A stretch of DNA of 40,822 bases. Source: an uncultured Sutterella sp. (GTDB lineage: Bacteria > Pseudomonadota > Gammaproteobacteria > Burkholderiales > Burkholderiaceae_F). The stretch lies in NCBI GenBank assembly GCA_905206345.1, contig CAJLGW010000006.1:1-40822 (forward strand). Reading direction: 5' to 3'. A model generated the notes under the pieces. That model was not told the DNA's origin. It searched no databases and saw nothing but the letters and a program-made list of their open reading frames with translations. Shown one piece after another: positions 1 through 7,677 of the stretch (positions are counted from its first letter, which is position 1; each line of letters opens with the position of its first letter). Both the position numbers and the translations under genes were made by a program.

Positions 1-2
1 AG

Positions 3-53
3 GCCGAAATTATTGATGCAGGGGTATTTAATAAAAATTATTTTGGACAGTAG
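3..53 (+). CDS. possible 3' end of a gene cut by the window edge
   Basis: An open frame enters from the left edge and ends at a TAG at 51-53, giving about 16 residues (AEIIDAGVFNKNYFGQ). The composition is protein-like and the AT content rises sharply right after the stop, which suggests a true gene end. It is too short to name, and it could be chance. Confidence 0.2.
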   Translation, partial: AEIIDAGVFNKNYFGQ

Positions 54-254
54 TGTCGTTAAACGATAAATCAGCAAAAACGTCAATTTGTTGACTCGGA
101 GTTTGGTAGAATGTAGCCATATGGATTCTTTTGGTAGTTGATTTGTGCTAATTTCAATTATAACCAATTGAATCCATTCTCTTTTTATGCCTTTCTAATT
201 TTTAGAAGTTCCCTACATTAAATCCTTTGCCAATGTCTATTGGAAAATCTGGGA
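54..254. other. AT-rich intergenic spacer, no gene seen
   Basis: About 200 bases of clearly AT-rich DNA between the window edge and the end of the minus-strand dehydrogenase gene. There is a widely spaced inverted repeat (ATGGATTC / GAATCCAT) near 121-177, but no convincing terminator, tRNA or open frame. Confidence 0.4.
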
Positions 255-1151
255 TTAATGTTTGCGAGGCAAGCGTTCAATGAGACTAGACGTGTCTTGA
301 CGGCCTTTACCGTTAGCTTGCAAGTCCCCATAGAACTGGTCAACAAGGGCAACTAACGGAAGGCTCGAGCCGTTTAATTTTGCTTCACACAAGCAAAGCC
401 CCAAGTCTTTGCGCATCCAGTCAATGGCAAAACCAAAGTCAAATTGACGGTCGATCATGGTCGTGCCACGATTGTCCATTTGCCAACTTTGGGCTGCGCC
501 CTTACCAATCACGTCCAATACTAGTTTCATATCGAGTCCCGCATTTTGTCCAAAAGCAATGGCTTCAGACAAGGCTTGTACGACACCGGCAATGCAGATT
601 TGGTTGCACATCTTAGCCAGTTGTCCGGCACCTACATCACCAATGCGTGTCACGGCTTGAGCAAAAGCCATGACGACGTCGCGAGAGCGATCAAAGACCT
701 CTTGATCAGCACCGCACATCACGGTAAGAACGCCGTTGACGGCACCGGCTTCGCCACCCGAGACCGGAGCATCCATAAAGTGAAGCCCCAGGGCTTTGGC
801 TTTTTCAGATAATTCTCGGGCAACGTTGGCGCTATCGGTCGTGCAGTCGACTAAAACGGCATCGGCTTTCATACCGGCAAAGATTCCGATTTCACCCAAA
901 ACAACGCTTCGGAGGTCATCGTCGTTACCCACGCAGGTAAAGACAAAGTCACAATCTTGGGTAGCTTCTTTGGGCGTCATGGCAACGTGCCCTGCATACG
1001 TTTCTTTCCACTTCAAAGCCTTTTCGTGTGTACGGTTATAAACCGTGACGTCGTGACCGGCACGAGCCAAGTGTCCTGCCATCGGAAAACCCATGGTGCC
1101 TAAGCCGATGAAGGCCACTTTCTTGGGGGCGCATTGAGCGTATTCTTTCAT
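255..1151 (-). CDS. NAD(P)-dependent 3-hydroxyisobutyrate dehydrogenase / tartronate semialdehyde reductase family protein
   Basis: A 298-residue beta-hydroxyacid dehydrogenase, the usual length for the HIBADH/GarR family. The N-terminal Rossmann motif GLGTMG is at residues 16-21, the substrate-binding DAPVSGG at 127-133, and the catalytic lysine is K180 in GAGQLAKMCNQ. Such enzymes interconvert short hydroxy acids and semialdehydes (3-hydroxyisobutyrate, tartronate semialdehyde, succinic semialdehyde) with NAD(P)H in the cytosol; the substrate cannot be told from the motifs. The start has an AGGA-type ribosome binding site. It lies downstream of the racemase gene on the same strand, but a strong hairpin separates them, so it may be transcribed on its own. 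Family assignment is firm; the exact reaction is open. Confidence 0.85.
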   Translation of the reverse strand: MKEYAQCAPKKVAFIGLGTMGFPMAGHLARAGHDVTVYNRTHEKALKWKETYAGHVAMTPKEATQDCDFVFTCVGNDDDLRSVVLGEIGIFAGMKADAVLVDCTTDSANVARELSEKAKALGLHFMDAPVSGGEAGAVNGVLTVMCGADQEVFDRSRDVVMAFAQAVTRIGDVGAGQLAKMCNQICIAGVVQALSEAIAFGQNAGLDMKLVLDVIGKGAAQSWQMDNRGTTMIDRQFDFGFAIDWMRKDLGLCLCEAKLNGSSLPLVALVDQFYGDLQANGKGRQDTSSLIERLPRKH

Positions 1152-1184
1152 GACTTTTTCCTGTTAATGATTTGTTTTCATTAG

Positions 1185-1217
1185 AAAAAAGGCGCTCAAA
1201 ACACTGAGCGCCTTTTT
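1185..1217 (-). terminator. rho-independent terminator after the racemase gene
   Basis: A perfect 8-bp stem (GGCGCTCA / TGAGCGCC) with a 6-base loop, flanked by A6 on the left and T5 on the right, so it could work in both directions. It sits just past the racemase stop codon and before the next minus-strand gene. Confidence 0.85.
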
Positions 1218-1226
1218 CAGAGCCAA

Positions 1227-2645
1227 TTAGCGAACACCGCGTTCTTTAATCGTGGCTTCGGCAATGGCAACGCACTTGCGAGCCAAGGTGGCAGTCGGGT
1301 CAACAATCGCAACCTTTTTGCCAGCGACTTCAAAATCGTCTTGTTCGTGGAAGATCAAGGGCAATTCCGTGCAGCCCAAAATCAAGACGTTGCAGTCGTG
1401 TTCCTTCACCAAGTACTCTGCTGCGCTATAGAGGTCATCGTAGCATTCACCCGTCGTGAACCCGGCCTTAGCGCCCTTGGGACCATAAATAGCAGCCATG
1501 ACGCGTTCTTGATGTTGGGCATCGGGCACAAACATGGCCATGTTCATCTTGTTGGCCTTCTTGCCGTAGATACCCGTGCGGATCGTGCCACTCGTGGCCA
1601 TCAAGCCCACACGAGCTTTATCACCGAACTTGGCTTGGATTTCGTCCAACATCGTTTGTTGCATATCGATAAAAGGCATATCCAAGTGACGCAACAAGCG
1701 CGGCAAGAATGCGTGAGCCGTGTTGCAAGGAATGATGGCAATATCGCAACCGTCTTTTTGCAAACGCTTAGCGCAGTTATACATGGCCAACGTCGGGTCG
1801 GCACCGCCTTCTAACAAGCAAGCCGTGCGGTCATCGATTTGCGGATTTTGTTCAATCACGACCTTAAAGTGTTCTTGGTCGTTCTTAGCAGGCGTGGCCT
1901 TCACGATCTTGTCGTAGAGGTCAACGGTTGCGGCCGGTCCCAAACCGCCGATCAAGCCCAACTTAAAGGGTTTCGGTAACTTCGTCGTGGGATAAACCAA
2001 AGCGGCGGCAGCAAAAGCGGCAAAGACGTCCATGACGGGGAAGCCCTTTGCAGCCAATTCTTTTTGCAAAAGTGCAAATTGCGTGCAATTGGGAACAATC
2101 ACTTCGGCGCCAGCGTCAACCATGCGCTTGCAGACGGCTTCAAGCGTTGCCATGGGGGTGACCATGTCGCCCGAGCGGATTTGTTCACGAGCAACGTTTA
2201 ATGCTGCTTCCTCCTCTTCGGTACTAAAGATCATCTTCATCTTTTGACCGAGTTCGCATTCGCCCGACATGCAGGAGGCGGCATTGGTGGTATCCAATAC
2301 TCCAATGACCGGAGCCTTTTCTTGCATTTGAGCCATCAAAGCGGTCTTCATGTCAAGAATCGGCGTTTGCATTTCACGTTGAACTTCATGGATGAAACGG
2401 CCGCACTTGAAGTCGGGGACGGCCACGATGTCAGCACCCATTTCAGCTAAAAGTTCAGCTTCGTTAAAGATGAAGATCTTGCGATCGCTCATCGCCAATT
2501 CAGGATCGGGATCGATCTTAAAAGTGTCTTCGCTCATGATGATGCAAATATCATCATCGCTTTGAGCCAAGAGTTGCGTCTTCACTTCAAGTGCAGCACG
2601 CGGATTTAAACCACTGATGATGCCGATGGTCTTTTTGTCAGCCAT
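1227..2645 (-). CDS. tandem-domain aspartate/glutamate racemase family protein
   Basis: The protein has 472 residues from the ATG at 2645, chosen because AGGGGA precedes it; a longer frame to 2708 has no such site and adds an unlikely Cys/Phe-rich leader. It is two Asp/Glu-racemase domains end to end, each about 230 residues, where the family normally has one. The second domain carries both catalytic cysteine motifs (PCNTAH and GCTELP) and starts with the typical GLIGGLGP. The first domain keeps the second cysteine (PNCTQF), but at the position of the first cysteine it reads VPDFKCG, with Asp instead of Cys. The enzyme probably racemises an acidic amino acid such as aspartate, with the N-terminal half regulatory or altered. 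A hairpin terminator follows. The family call is firm; the substrate is inferred. Confidence 0.82.
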   Translation of the reverse strand: MADKKTIGIISGLNPRAALEVKTQLLAQSDDDICIIMSEDTFKIDPDPELAMSDRKIFIFNEAELLAEMGADIVAVPDFKCGRFIHEVQREMQTPILDMKTALMAQMQEKAPVIGVLDTTNAASCMSGECELGQKMKMIFSTEEEEAALNVAREQIRSGDMVTPMATLEAVCKRMVDAGAEVIVPNCTQFALLQKELAAKGFPVMDVFAAFAAAALVYPTTKLPKPFKLGLIGGLGPAATVDLYDKIVKATPAKNDQEHFKVVIEQNPQIDDRTACLLEGGADPTLAMYNCAKRLQKDGCDIAIIPCNTAHAFLPRLLRHLDMPFIDMQQTMLDEIQAKFGDKARVGLMATSGTIRTGIYGKKANKMNMAMFVPDAQHQERVMAAIYGPKGAKAGFTTGECYDDLYSAAEYLVKEHDCNVLILGCTELPLIFHEQDDFEVAGKKVAIVDPTATLARKCVAIAEATIKERGVR

Positions 2646-2842
2646 GAATATATCCCCTAAAAAGAAAAACAGTGTGCACACAAAACCGTCCGTGCATGTT
2701 TTACACATTCACCGACCGTTTTTGCTCACATTTACGAATTCAGTCTAATACAATTTCATCTTGAAAGTAATTTATTTTTGGCTCGAAAAGAGACAAACCT
2801 TTCAAACAGATTGTTTCTAATCAAATGCCTTGAGATTTGTTC

Positions 2843-3916
2843 ATGTTTAAGACTTTATTGGTGACAGGAGCAGCCGGCTTTATCGGCTCAAACTTTGTCG
2901 ATGCAGCCCTTGAAAAAGGCTACCGCATTGTGGCTCTTGATAAGCTCAACTACTGCGGGAATTTAGAAAACCTTATCGATGCCCGTCAAAACGAGCGCTT
3001 TACGTTTGTCGAAGGCGATGTGACCGATATGGCTAATGTTTTAGCGTTACTTCAAACTTATCAAGTCAATGGCGTCGTTCACTTTGCTGCCCAAACCCAT
3101 GTGGACCGTTCCATTAAAGATCCGACAGCTTTCATTGAAGACAATGTGGTGGGTTCTCAACATTTACTGCAAGCTTCGCTTCAATATTGGAAGGCGTTGG
3201 ATAAGGCTTCTCAAAAGGCCTATCGTCATATCCATATTTCCACTGATGAAGTTTTTGGTGAATTAACCGACGATGAGGCACCCTTTACAGAAACGAGTCC
3301 CTATCGTCCCAACAGTCCCTATTCGGCCAGTAAAGCGGCAGCCGATATGTTCGTGCGTGCTTACGGGAAAACCTATGGATTGCCCGTGGTGATTGTGCAT
3401 CCCTCTAATAATTACGGGCCCAGACAGTTTCCCGAAAAGTTAATTCCTTTGATGATTCAAAGAGCGCTTGCCGGTGACACGCTTCCCATTTACGGAACGG
3501 GTAAAAACTGTCGAGATTGGATGCACGTGAGCGATCACTGTCGTGCGCTTTTAGCGGTGATTGAAAAAGCCCAAGCCGGAGAAACTTTTAATATCGGCAG
3601 TGGCATTGAAACAACGAACATTGAAATTGTTGAAACGCTTTGTGCGATTCTGGATCAAAAGCGACCGAAAGCTGAAGGTCACTATCGCGATCAAATCGAA
3701 TTTGTTGCCGACCGCCTGGGGCACGATTGGCGGTATGCGATGGATACGAACAAAGCCCATGAGCGTTTAGGCGTTAGCACTTGCGTGAGTCTTCAAGCGG
3801 GACTTAAAGCAACGGTTGATTGGTATTTGGATAATACCCAATGGGTAGAACACATTTTGTCCGGTCAATACCGTCAATGGATCGATAGTCAATATGGAGT
3901 GAAACGTGAAGATTGA
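2843..3916 (+). CDS. rfbB: dTDP-glucose 4,6-dehydratase
   Basis: A 357-residue extended short-chain dehydrogenase that converts dTDP-glucose to dTDP-4-keto-6-deoxyglucose, the second step towards dTDP-rhamnose and related sugars. The NAD-binding TGAAGFIGS is at residues 8-16, the dehydratase signature STDEVFG gives T134-D135-E136, and the catalytic pair is Y160/K164 in YSASK. Length matches the RfbB/RmlB family. The ATG at 2843 is preferred over an in-frame TTG two codons earlier. It overlaps rfbC by 11 bases, so the two are translationally coupled. The other rhamnose genes (rfbA, rfbD) are not in the window. Confidence 0.95.
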   Translation: MFKTLLVTGAAGFIGSNFVDAALEKGYRIVALDKLNYCGNLENLIDARQNERFTFVEGDVTDMANVLALLQTYQVNGVVHFAAQTHVDRSIKDPTAFIEDNVVGSQHLLQASLQYWKALDKASQKAYRHIHISTDEVFGELTDDEAPFTETSPYRPNSPYSASKAAADMFVRAYGKTYGLPVVIVHPSNNYGPRQFPEKLIPLMIQRALAGDTLPIYGTGKNCRDWMHVSDHCRALLAVIEKAQAGETFNIGSGIETTNIEIVETLCAILDQKRPKAEGHYRDQIEFVADRLGHDWRYAMDTNKAHERLGVSTCVSLQAGLKATVDWYLDNTQWVEHILSGQYRQWIDSQYGVKRED

Positions 3917-4466
3917 AGAGACAAAACTTCAGGGTGTCAAAATTTTAACACCTGATGTTTGGCGAGATGATCGCGGGTTATTTGTCGAACTTTGTCGTGC
4001 GGATCGCTACGAAAAATGGTTGGGCGTGCGCTTTGTGCAAGACAATTTCTCGATTTCTCAATATGGCACCCTTCGCGGTCTTCATTTCCAGTACCGTCAT
4101 CCGCAAGGAAAACTCGTGACAGTGACTTCGGGCAAAATTTTTGACGTAGTGGTGGATCTTCGAGAAGACTCAGAGACGTTCGGTCAATGGACGGGCGTGA
4201 TGTTAGATAGTGAGTCGATGCGTCAGCTCTATATCCCCGAAGGTTTTGCGCACGGCTTTGTGACTTTAAGTGATACCGCACACGTCTTATATCGATGCAC
4301 GGATTACTATCATCCCCAAAGTGAAGCAACGCTTCAGTTCGATGATCCGACCGTGGGCGTGGTGTGGCCGCAGACCGAAAAACGGTTACTGAGCCCCAAG
4401 GATCAGGTCGGAGGCTCGTGGCAGGCGTGCTTGGCGCTTTTGTCAAGTGTAAAACACAAAAAATAA
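3906..4466 (+). CDS. rfbC: dTDP-4-dehydrorhamnose 3,5-epimerase
   Basis: A 186-residue cupin epimerase acting on the RfbB product. The conserved RGLHFQ with catalytic H60, the downstream lysine in HPQGKLV, PEGFAHGF and the YYHPQSE tyrosine region are all present, and the length is normal for RmlC. It starts with GTG at 3906, with GGAG seven bases upstream, inside the last codons of rfbB (11-base overlap). This cytosolic enzyme supplies activated deoxysugar for O-antigen or another surface glycan. No strong terminator is visible before the helicase gene. Confidence 0.95.
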   Translation: MKIEETKLQGVKILTPDVWRDDRGLFVELCRADRYEKWLGVRFVQDNFSISQYGTLRGLHFQYRHPQGKLVTVTSGKIFDVVVDLREDSETFGQWTGVMLDSESMRQLYIPEGFAHGFVTLSDTAHVLYRCTDYYHPQSEATLQFDDPTVGVVWPQTEKRLLSPKDQVGGSWQACLALLSSVKHKK

Positions 4467-4535
4467 TCCCATTAACTTCAGGGAAAAATGGCAAAATACC
4501 CCCTTTGCCTAAACTGTTTTCGTAAGTAATTAGAC

Positions 4536-6944
4536 ATGGTTAGTTTCTTAGATAAATTAAATCCCCAACAACGCCGAGCCGTGGATATGCCGGCTAAAAG
4601 CGCTTTGATTTTGGCAGGGGCCGGCTCCGGCAAAACGCGCGTGTTGACCACGCGCATTGCCTACATCATTCAATCCCAAATGGCTTCTCCTTTGGAAATC
4701 TTGGCCGTGACCTTTACCAATAAGGCCGCCAAGGAAATGCTCACGCGTATCACGGCATCGATGCCGATTAACACGCGCGGTATGTGGGTGGGAACTTTCC
4801 ACGGTTTGTGCAATCGTCTTTTGCGCCGTCACTATAAAGAAGTGGGTTTGCCGCAAACGTTCCAGATTTTGGATCAAAGCGACCAACTGTCTGCCATCAA
4901 GCGTTTGATGAAGTTGCATGGCATCAATGACGAACTTTACCCGCCCAAGAAGATTCAAAACTACATTTCGGCTGCTAAGGAAGAAGGGCTTCGTGCGCGC
5001 GACGTGGCGGCTGAGCACGGAGAGCGAGCCAAATACGCCGAAATTTATAAACTCTACGAAGATCAATGCAATCGTGAAGGCGTTTGTGACTTCGGTGAAT
5101 TGCTCCTTCGCAGCTACGAATTATTGGCTCGCAACGCCATGATTCGTCAGCACTATCAACAACGTTTCCGCTTTATCTTGGTCGACGAATTCCAAGACAC
5201 GAACCGTTTGCAATACAAGTGGTTAAAGCTCTTGGGGGGCTTTGATCCGTTGGGCCGTCGTGAATACCACGGTAACTGCATTTTTGCCGTGGGCGACGAC
5301 GACCAATCCATTTACGCTTTCCGCGGTGCCCACGTGGGCAACATGACGGACTTCAAAAACGAATTCCAAATCGATGAAGTCGTCAAACTCGAACAAAACT
5401 ATCGCTCCTTCGGTCACATCTTAAATGCCGCCAATGAGCTGATTGCTCATAACGAAGATCGTTTGGGCAAGGACTTGTGGACCGATGCCGGTGACGGTGA
5501 AAAGATTAAGGTCTATCGAGCCGATGATGATCGCTTAGAGGCCGATTACTGTTTGAGCACCATTCGCGAAGCCATCATGAACGGTACCAAGCGCGATGAA
5601 ATCGCGATTCTGTATCGCTCCAATGCGCAAAGTCGAGTGTTGGAACAGGCGTTGGTGGCAGCCGGCATTCCGTACAAGGTCTACGGCGGCTTGAGATTCT
5701 TTGATCGCGCTGAAATTAAAAACGCATTGGCTTATTTGCGTTTGATCGAAAATCCGAAGGATGATACGGCCTTCTTGCGTGTGGTGAATTTCCCGATTCG
5801 TGGCATTGGAGCAAAGAGCATCGAAACGCTTCAAATGTTAGCCGGTGAGCGTCAAATCAGTCTTTATGAAGCCGCTCAACAAGTCGAAGGTTCAGCCGGT
5901 ACAAAGTTGCGCACCTTCACGGACTTAATTGACTCCATGCGCTTTGAGTATTCGTGCTTGCCGTTGCCTGAGTTGATTGAAGCAGTGAACGATCGCTCCG
6001 GCATCATCGCTCACTACAAAAAGGACAAGGAAGGCCAAGATCGATTGGATAACTTGGACGAATTGCAAAGTGCAGCGAAGGCTTATTTGGTTGAAGAAGG
6101 CATTGCAGTGGATGCCCGAGCAGACCAGATTGAAGTGGATGCCGAAGAAGACGAAATGAGTTCTTTGGCAGGCTTTTTGTCTCACGCCGCGCTTGAAGCA
6201 GGGGACAACCAAGCTCAAAGCGGGGAGGATGCCGTTCAATTGATGACGGTGCATGCCGCCAAGGGGCTTGAATTTGATGTCGTCTTTATCACCGGTGTCG
6301 AAGACGGTCTTTTCCCGCATGCCAATAGCAGTAACGATGAATTGGCATTGTCCGAAGAGCGGCGCTTGATGTACGTGGCCATCACCCGCGCACGTAAGCA
6401 ACTTCATATGACCTTTGCTCTTCGTCGTATGTTGCGTGGTCAATACATGGATTCAGGCCCCAGCCAATTCTTGCGCGAAATTGATGAGTCTCACTTAAAT
6501 CGTCTCTATGAAGAACGCTTTGGAGGCTTTGCTCGCGATGAAGACGAAGATCAATCGAGCGCTTGGGATGAACCGCGTTCTTCTCGCTCTTCGGGCGGTT
6601 ACTCTCGAAGTGGTTGGGATGGCGGTTATGAACGCTGCTCGTCTTACGGCTCATCAAACCGTTGGGGTAACTCTTCAGGGTCGTCTTACGGTGGCTCCTC
6701 TTATGGCGGATCGTCTCATTCGTCTTATGCTCGTGCGAAGATGGATCCGGCTGTGCGAAAGATGGCAGCCAAGCAAGAAGTTAACGGTTTCTCAATCGGT
6801 ATGCGAGTGTCTCACCCTAAATTTGGCGCAGGGACGGTTCGAAACCTTGTGGGGGTCAATGACGATGCTCGTATCCGTATCGAGTTTGATGATGTGGGTA
6901 CGAAGGAATTGTTGCTCTCGCTTGCGAAGTTGACGAAACTTTAA
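4536..6944 (+). CDS. uvrD: UvrD/PcrA-family 3'-5' DNA helicase
   Basis: An 802-residue superfamily 1A helicase. Motifs in order: LNPQQRRAV (Q motif), AGAGSGKT (27-34, Walker A), VDEFQDT (about 216-222, Walker B), GDDDQSIYAFRG (III), LEQNYRS (IV), TVHAAKGLEFD (V) and YVAITRARKQLH (VI). Then comes a Ser/Gly/Tyr-rich low-complexity linker (about 673-733) and a C-terminal Tudor-like segment VSHPKFGAGTV (about 758), which in UvrD/PcrA contacts RNA polymerase. Expected roles are unwinding in nucleotide excision and mismatch repair and backing up stalled RNA polymerase. The motifs do not fully separate UvrD, PcrA and Rep; the C-terminal segment favours UvrD/PcrA. A strong terminator follows. Confidence 0.93.
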   Translation: MVSFLDKLNPQQRRAVDMPAKSALILAGAGSGKTRVLTTRIAYIIQSQMASPLEILAVTFTNKAAKEMLTRITASMPINTRGMWVGTFHGLCNRLLRRHYKEVGLPQTFQILDQSDQLSAIKRLMKLHGINDELYPPKKIQNYISAAKEEGLRARDVAAEHGERAKYAEIYKLYEDQCNREGVCDFGELLLRSYELLARNAMIRQHYQQRFRFILVDEFQDTNRLQYKWLKLLGGFDPLGRREYHGNCIFAVGDDDQSIYAFRGAHVGNMTDFKNEFQIDEVVKLEQNYRSFGHILNAANELIAHNEDRLGKDLWTDAGDGEKIKVYRADDDRLEADYCLSTIREAIMNGTKRDEIAILYRSNAQSRVLEQALVAAGIPYKVYGGLRFFDRAEIKNALAYLRLIENPKDDTAFLRVVNFPIRGIGAKSIETLQMLAGERQISLYEAAQQVEGSAGTKLRTFTDLIDSMRFEYSCLPLPELIEAVNDRSGIIAHYKKDKEGQDRLDNLDELQSAAKAYLVEEGIAVDARADQIEVDAEEDEMSSLAGFLSHAALEAGDNQAQSGEDAVQLMTVHAAKGLEFDVVFITGVEDGLFPHANSSNDELALSEERRLMYVAITRARKQLHMTFALRRMLRGQYMDSGPSQFLREIDESHLNRLYEERFGGFARDEDEDQSSAWDEPRSSRSSGGYSRSGWDGGYERCSSYGSSNRWGNSSGSSYGGSSYGGSSHSSYARAKMDPAVRKMAAKQEVNGFSIGMRVSHPKFGAGTVRNLVGVNDDARIRIEFDDVGTKELLLSLAKLTKL

Positions 6945-6946
6945 TT

Positions 6947-6978
6947 AAAAAATTAGCCCCGTTTGGGGCTAATTTTTT
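6947..6978 (+). terminator. bidirectional rho-independent terminator between uvrD and the M20 remnant
   Basis: A perfect 14-bp stem, AAAAAATTAGCCCC with GGGGCTAATTTTTT, closed by a GTTT loop. It begins three bases after the uvrD stop and lies between two converging reading frames, so it can stop transcription from both sides. Confidence 0.95.
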
Positions 6979-6985
6979 GGAGAGT

Positions 6986-7525
6986 TTAATTTCGAATAGG
7001 CAATAACGGATCAAAGTTCTCCATGCCCGATAAAGCCAAAGCGGTTAAGAAAATCAATTGAGGGCCAAGATGAATGTCTTCCTTAACGAAGTACTCGTTC
7101 ATCGTGTGGTTGTTGACTTGTTGGCCACCGACGGATAAGCACGTAGCGGGAATGCCTTGTCTAACTGGGTAGTTCGCGTCCGTTGACGAGAACGTGTATT
7201 TCGTTAATTCAATGCCATGCGTCTTTTGAGCGGAGTGCGCGACTTGCAAAAGCAGGCAGTCGTGAGAAAGTTGTCCTGCAGGACGATCACCGATTTGAGT
7301 CTTCGTGATTTTCAACAACTTAATGTCTTCATCCACATCCCAGTAACGGTTTTCTTCTTCAACGGCTTCGTCAAAACACTTCAAAATACGCGCTTCGATA
7401 TCCAAGAGGTCTTGGTTGTCCAAGCTTCGCATATCAATGTCTACTTCGCAGTGGGGAGCGATGGTATTAACACTTGTGCCCCCTTTAATCGTCCCAATTG
7501 TAAAGGTCGTGCGAGACTCTTGAGC
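6986..7525 (-). pseudogene. 5'-truncated M20-family metallopeptidase remnant
   Basis: An open frame of about 179 codons resembling only the C-terminal part of M20 (ArgE/DapE/CPG2-like) peptidases, which usually have 400-430 residues. It holds the end of the dimerisation domain (GGTSVNTIAPHCEVDIDMRS) and the C-terminal catalytic lobe (SSTDANYPVRQGIPA, SVGG and a late His in NNHTMNEYF). The frame is stopped upstream by TGA (7526-7528 on the plus strand) exactly where homology to the rest of the family should continue, and the N-terminal zinc-binding half is absent. The only ATG is at 7432, inside the dimerisation domain, so no working enzyme is expected. It faces the intact M20-type amidase gene. 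Confidence 0.8.
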
Positions 7526-7677
7526 TCACTGCTAGGAAATACCATTAATCGAGAGTATTGAAAATAACGAATTTTCGAGAATGATATTTTCAACATATCA
7601 TGAAGAATTTGTAACGTCTTCGCAATTAAAAGGATTAAACTAAAAAAGTCGATTTAACCCTAGGAAAGGAGATTGAT

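Noticed and set aside
2646..2708. N-terminal extension of the racemase (Cys/Phe-rich, 21 residues)
   Set aside because: There is no ribosome binding site, the sequence is unlike the family, and AGGGGA precedes the internal ATG at 2645.
3937..4494. Long minus-strand open frame across rfbC
   Set aside because: It lies wholly antisense to a well-conserved gene, has no recognisable domain and no ribosome binding site; the sense frame explains the region.
4494..4516. Small hairpin GGCAAA / TTTGCC between rfbC and uvrD
   Set aside because: The stem has only six pairs and is followed by a broken T-tract, so a terminator call is not supported.
7526..7677. Possible insertion-sequence end or tRNA between the two M20 genes
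   Set aside because: I saw no terminal inverted repeats, no target duplication and no cloverleaf; only AT-rich DNA.
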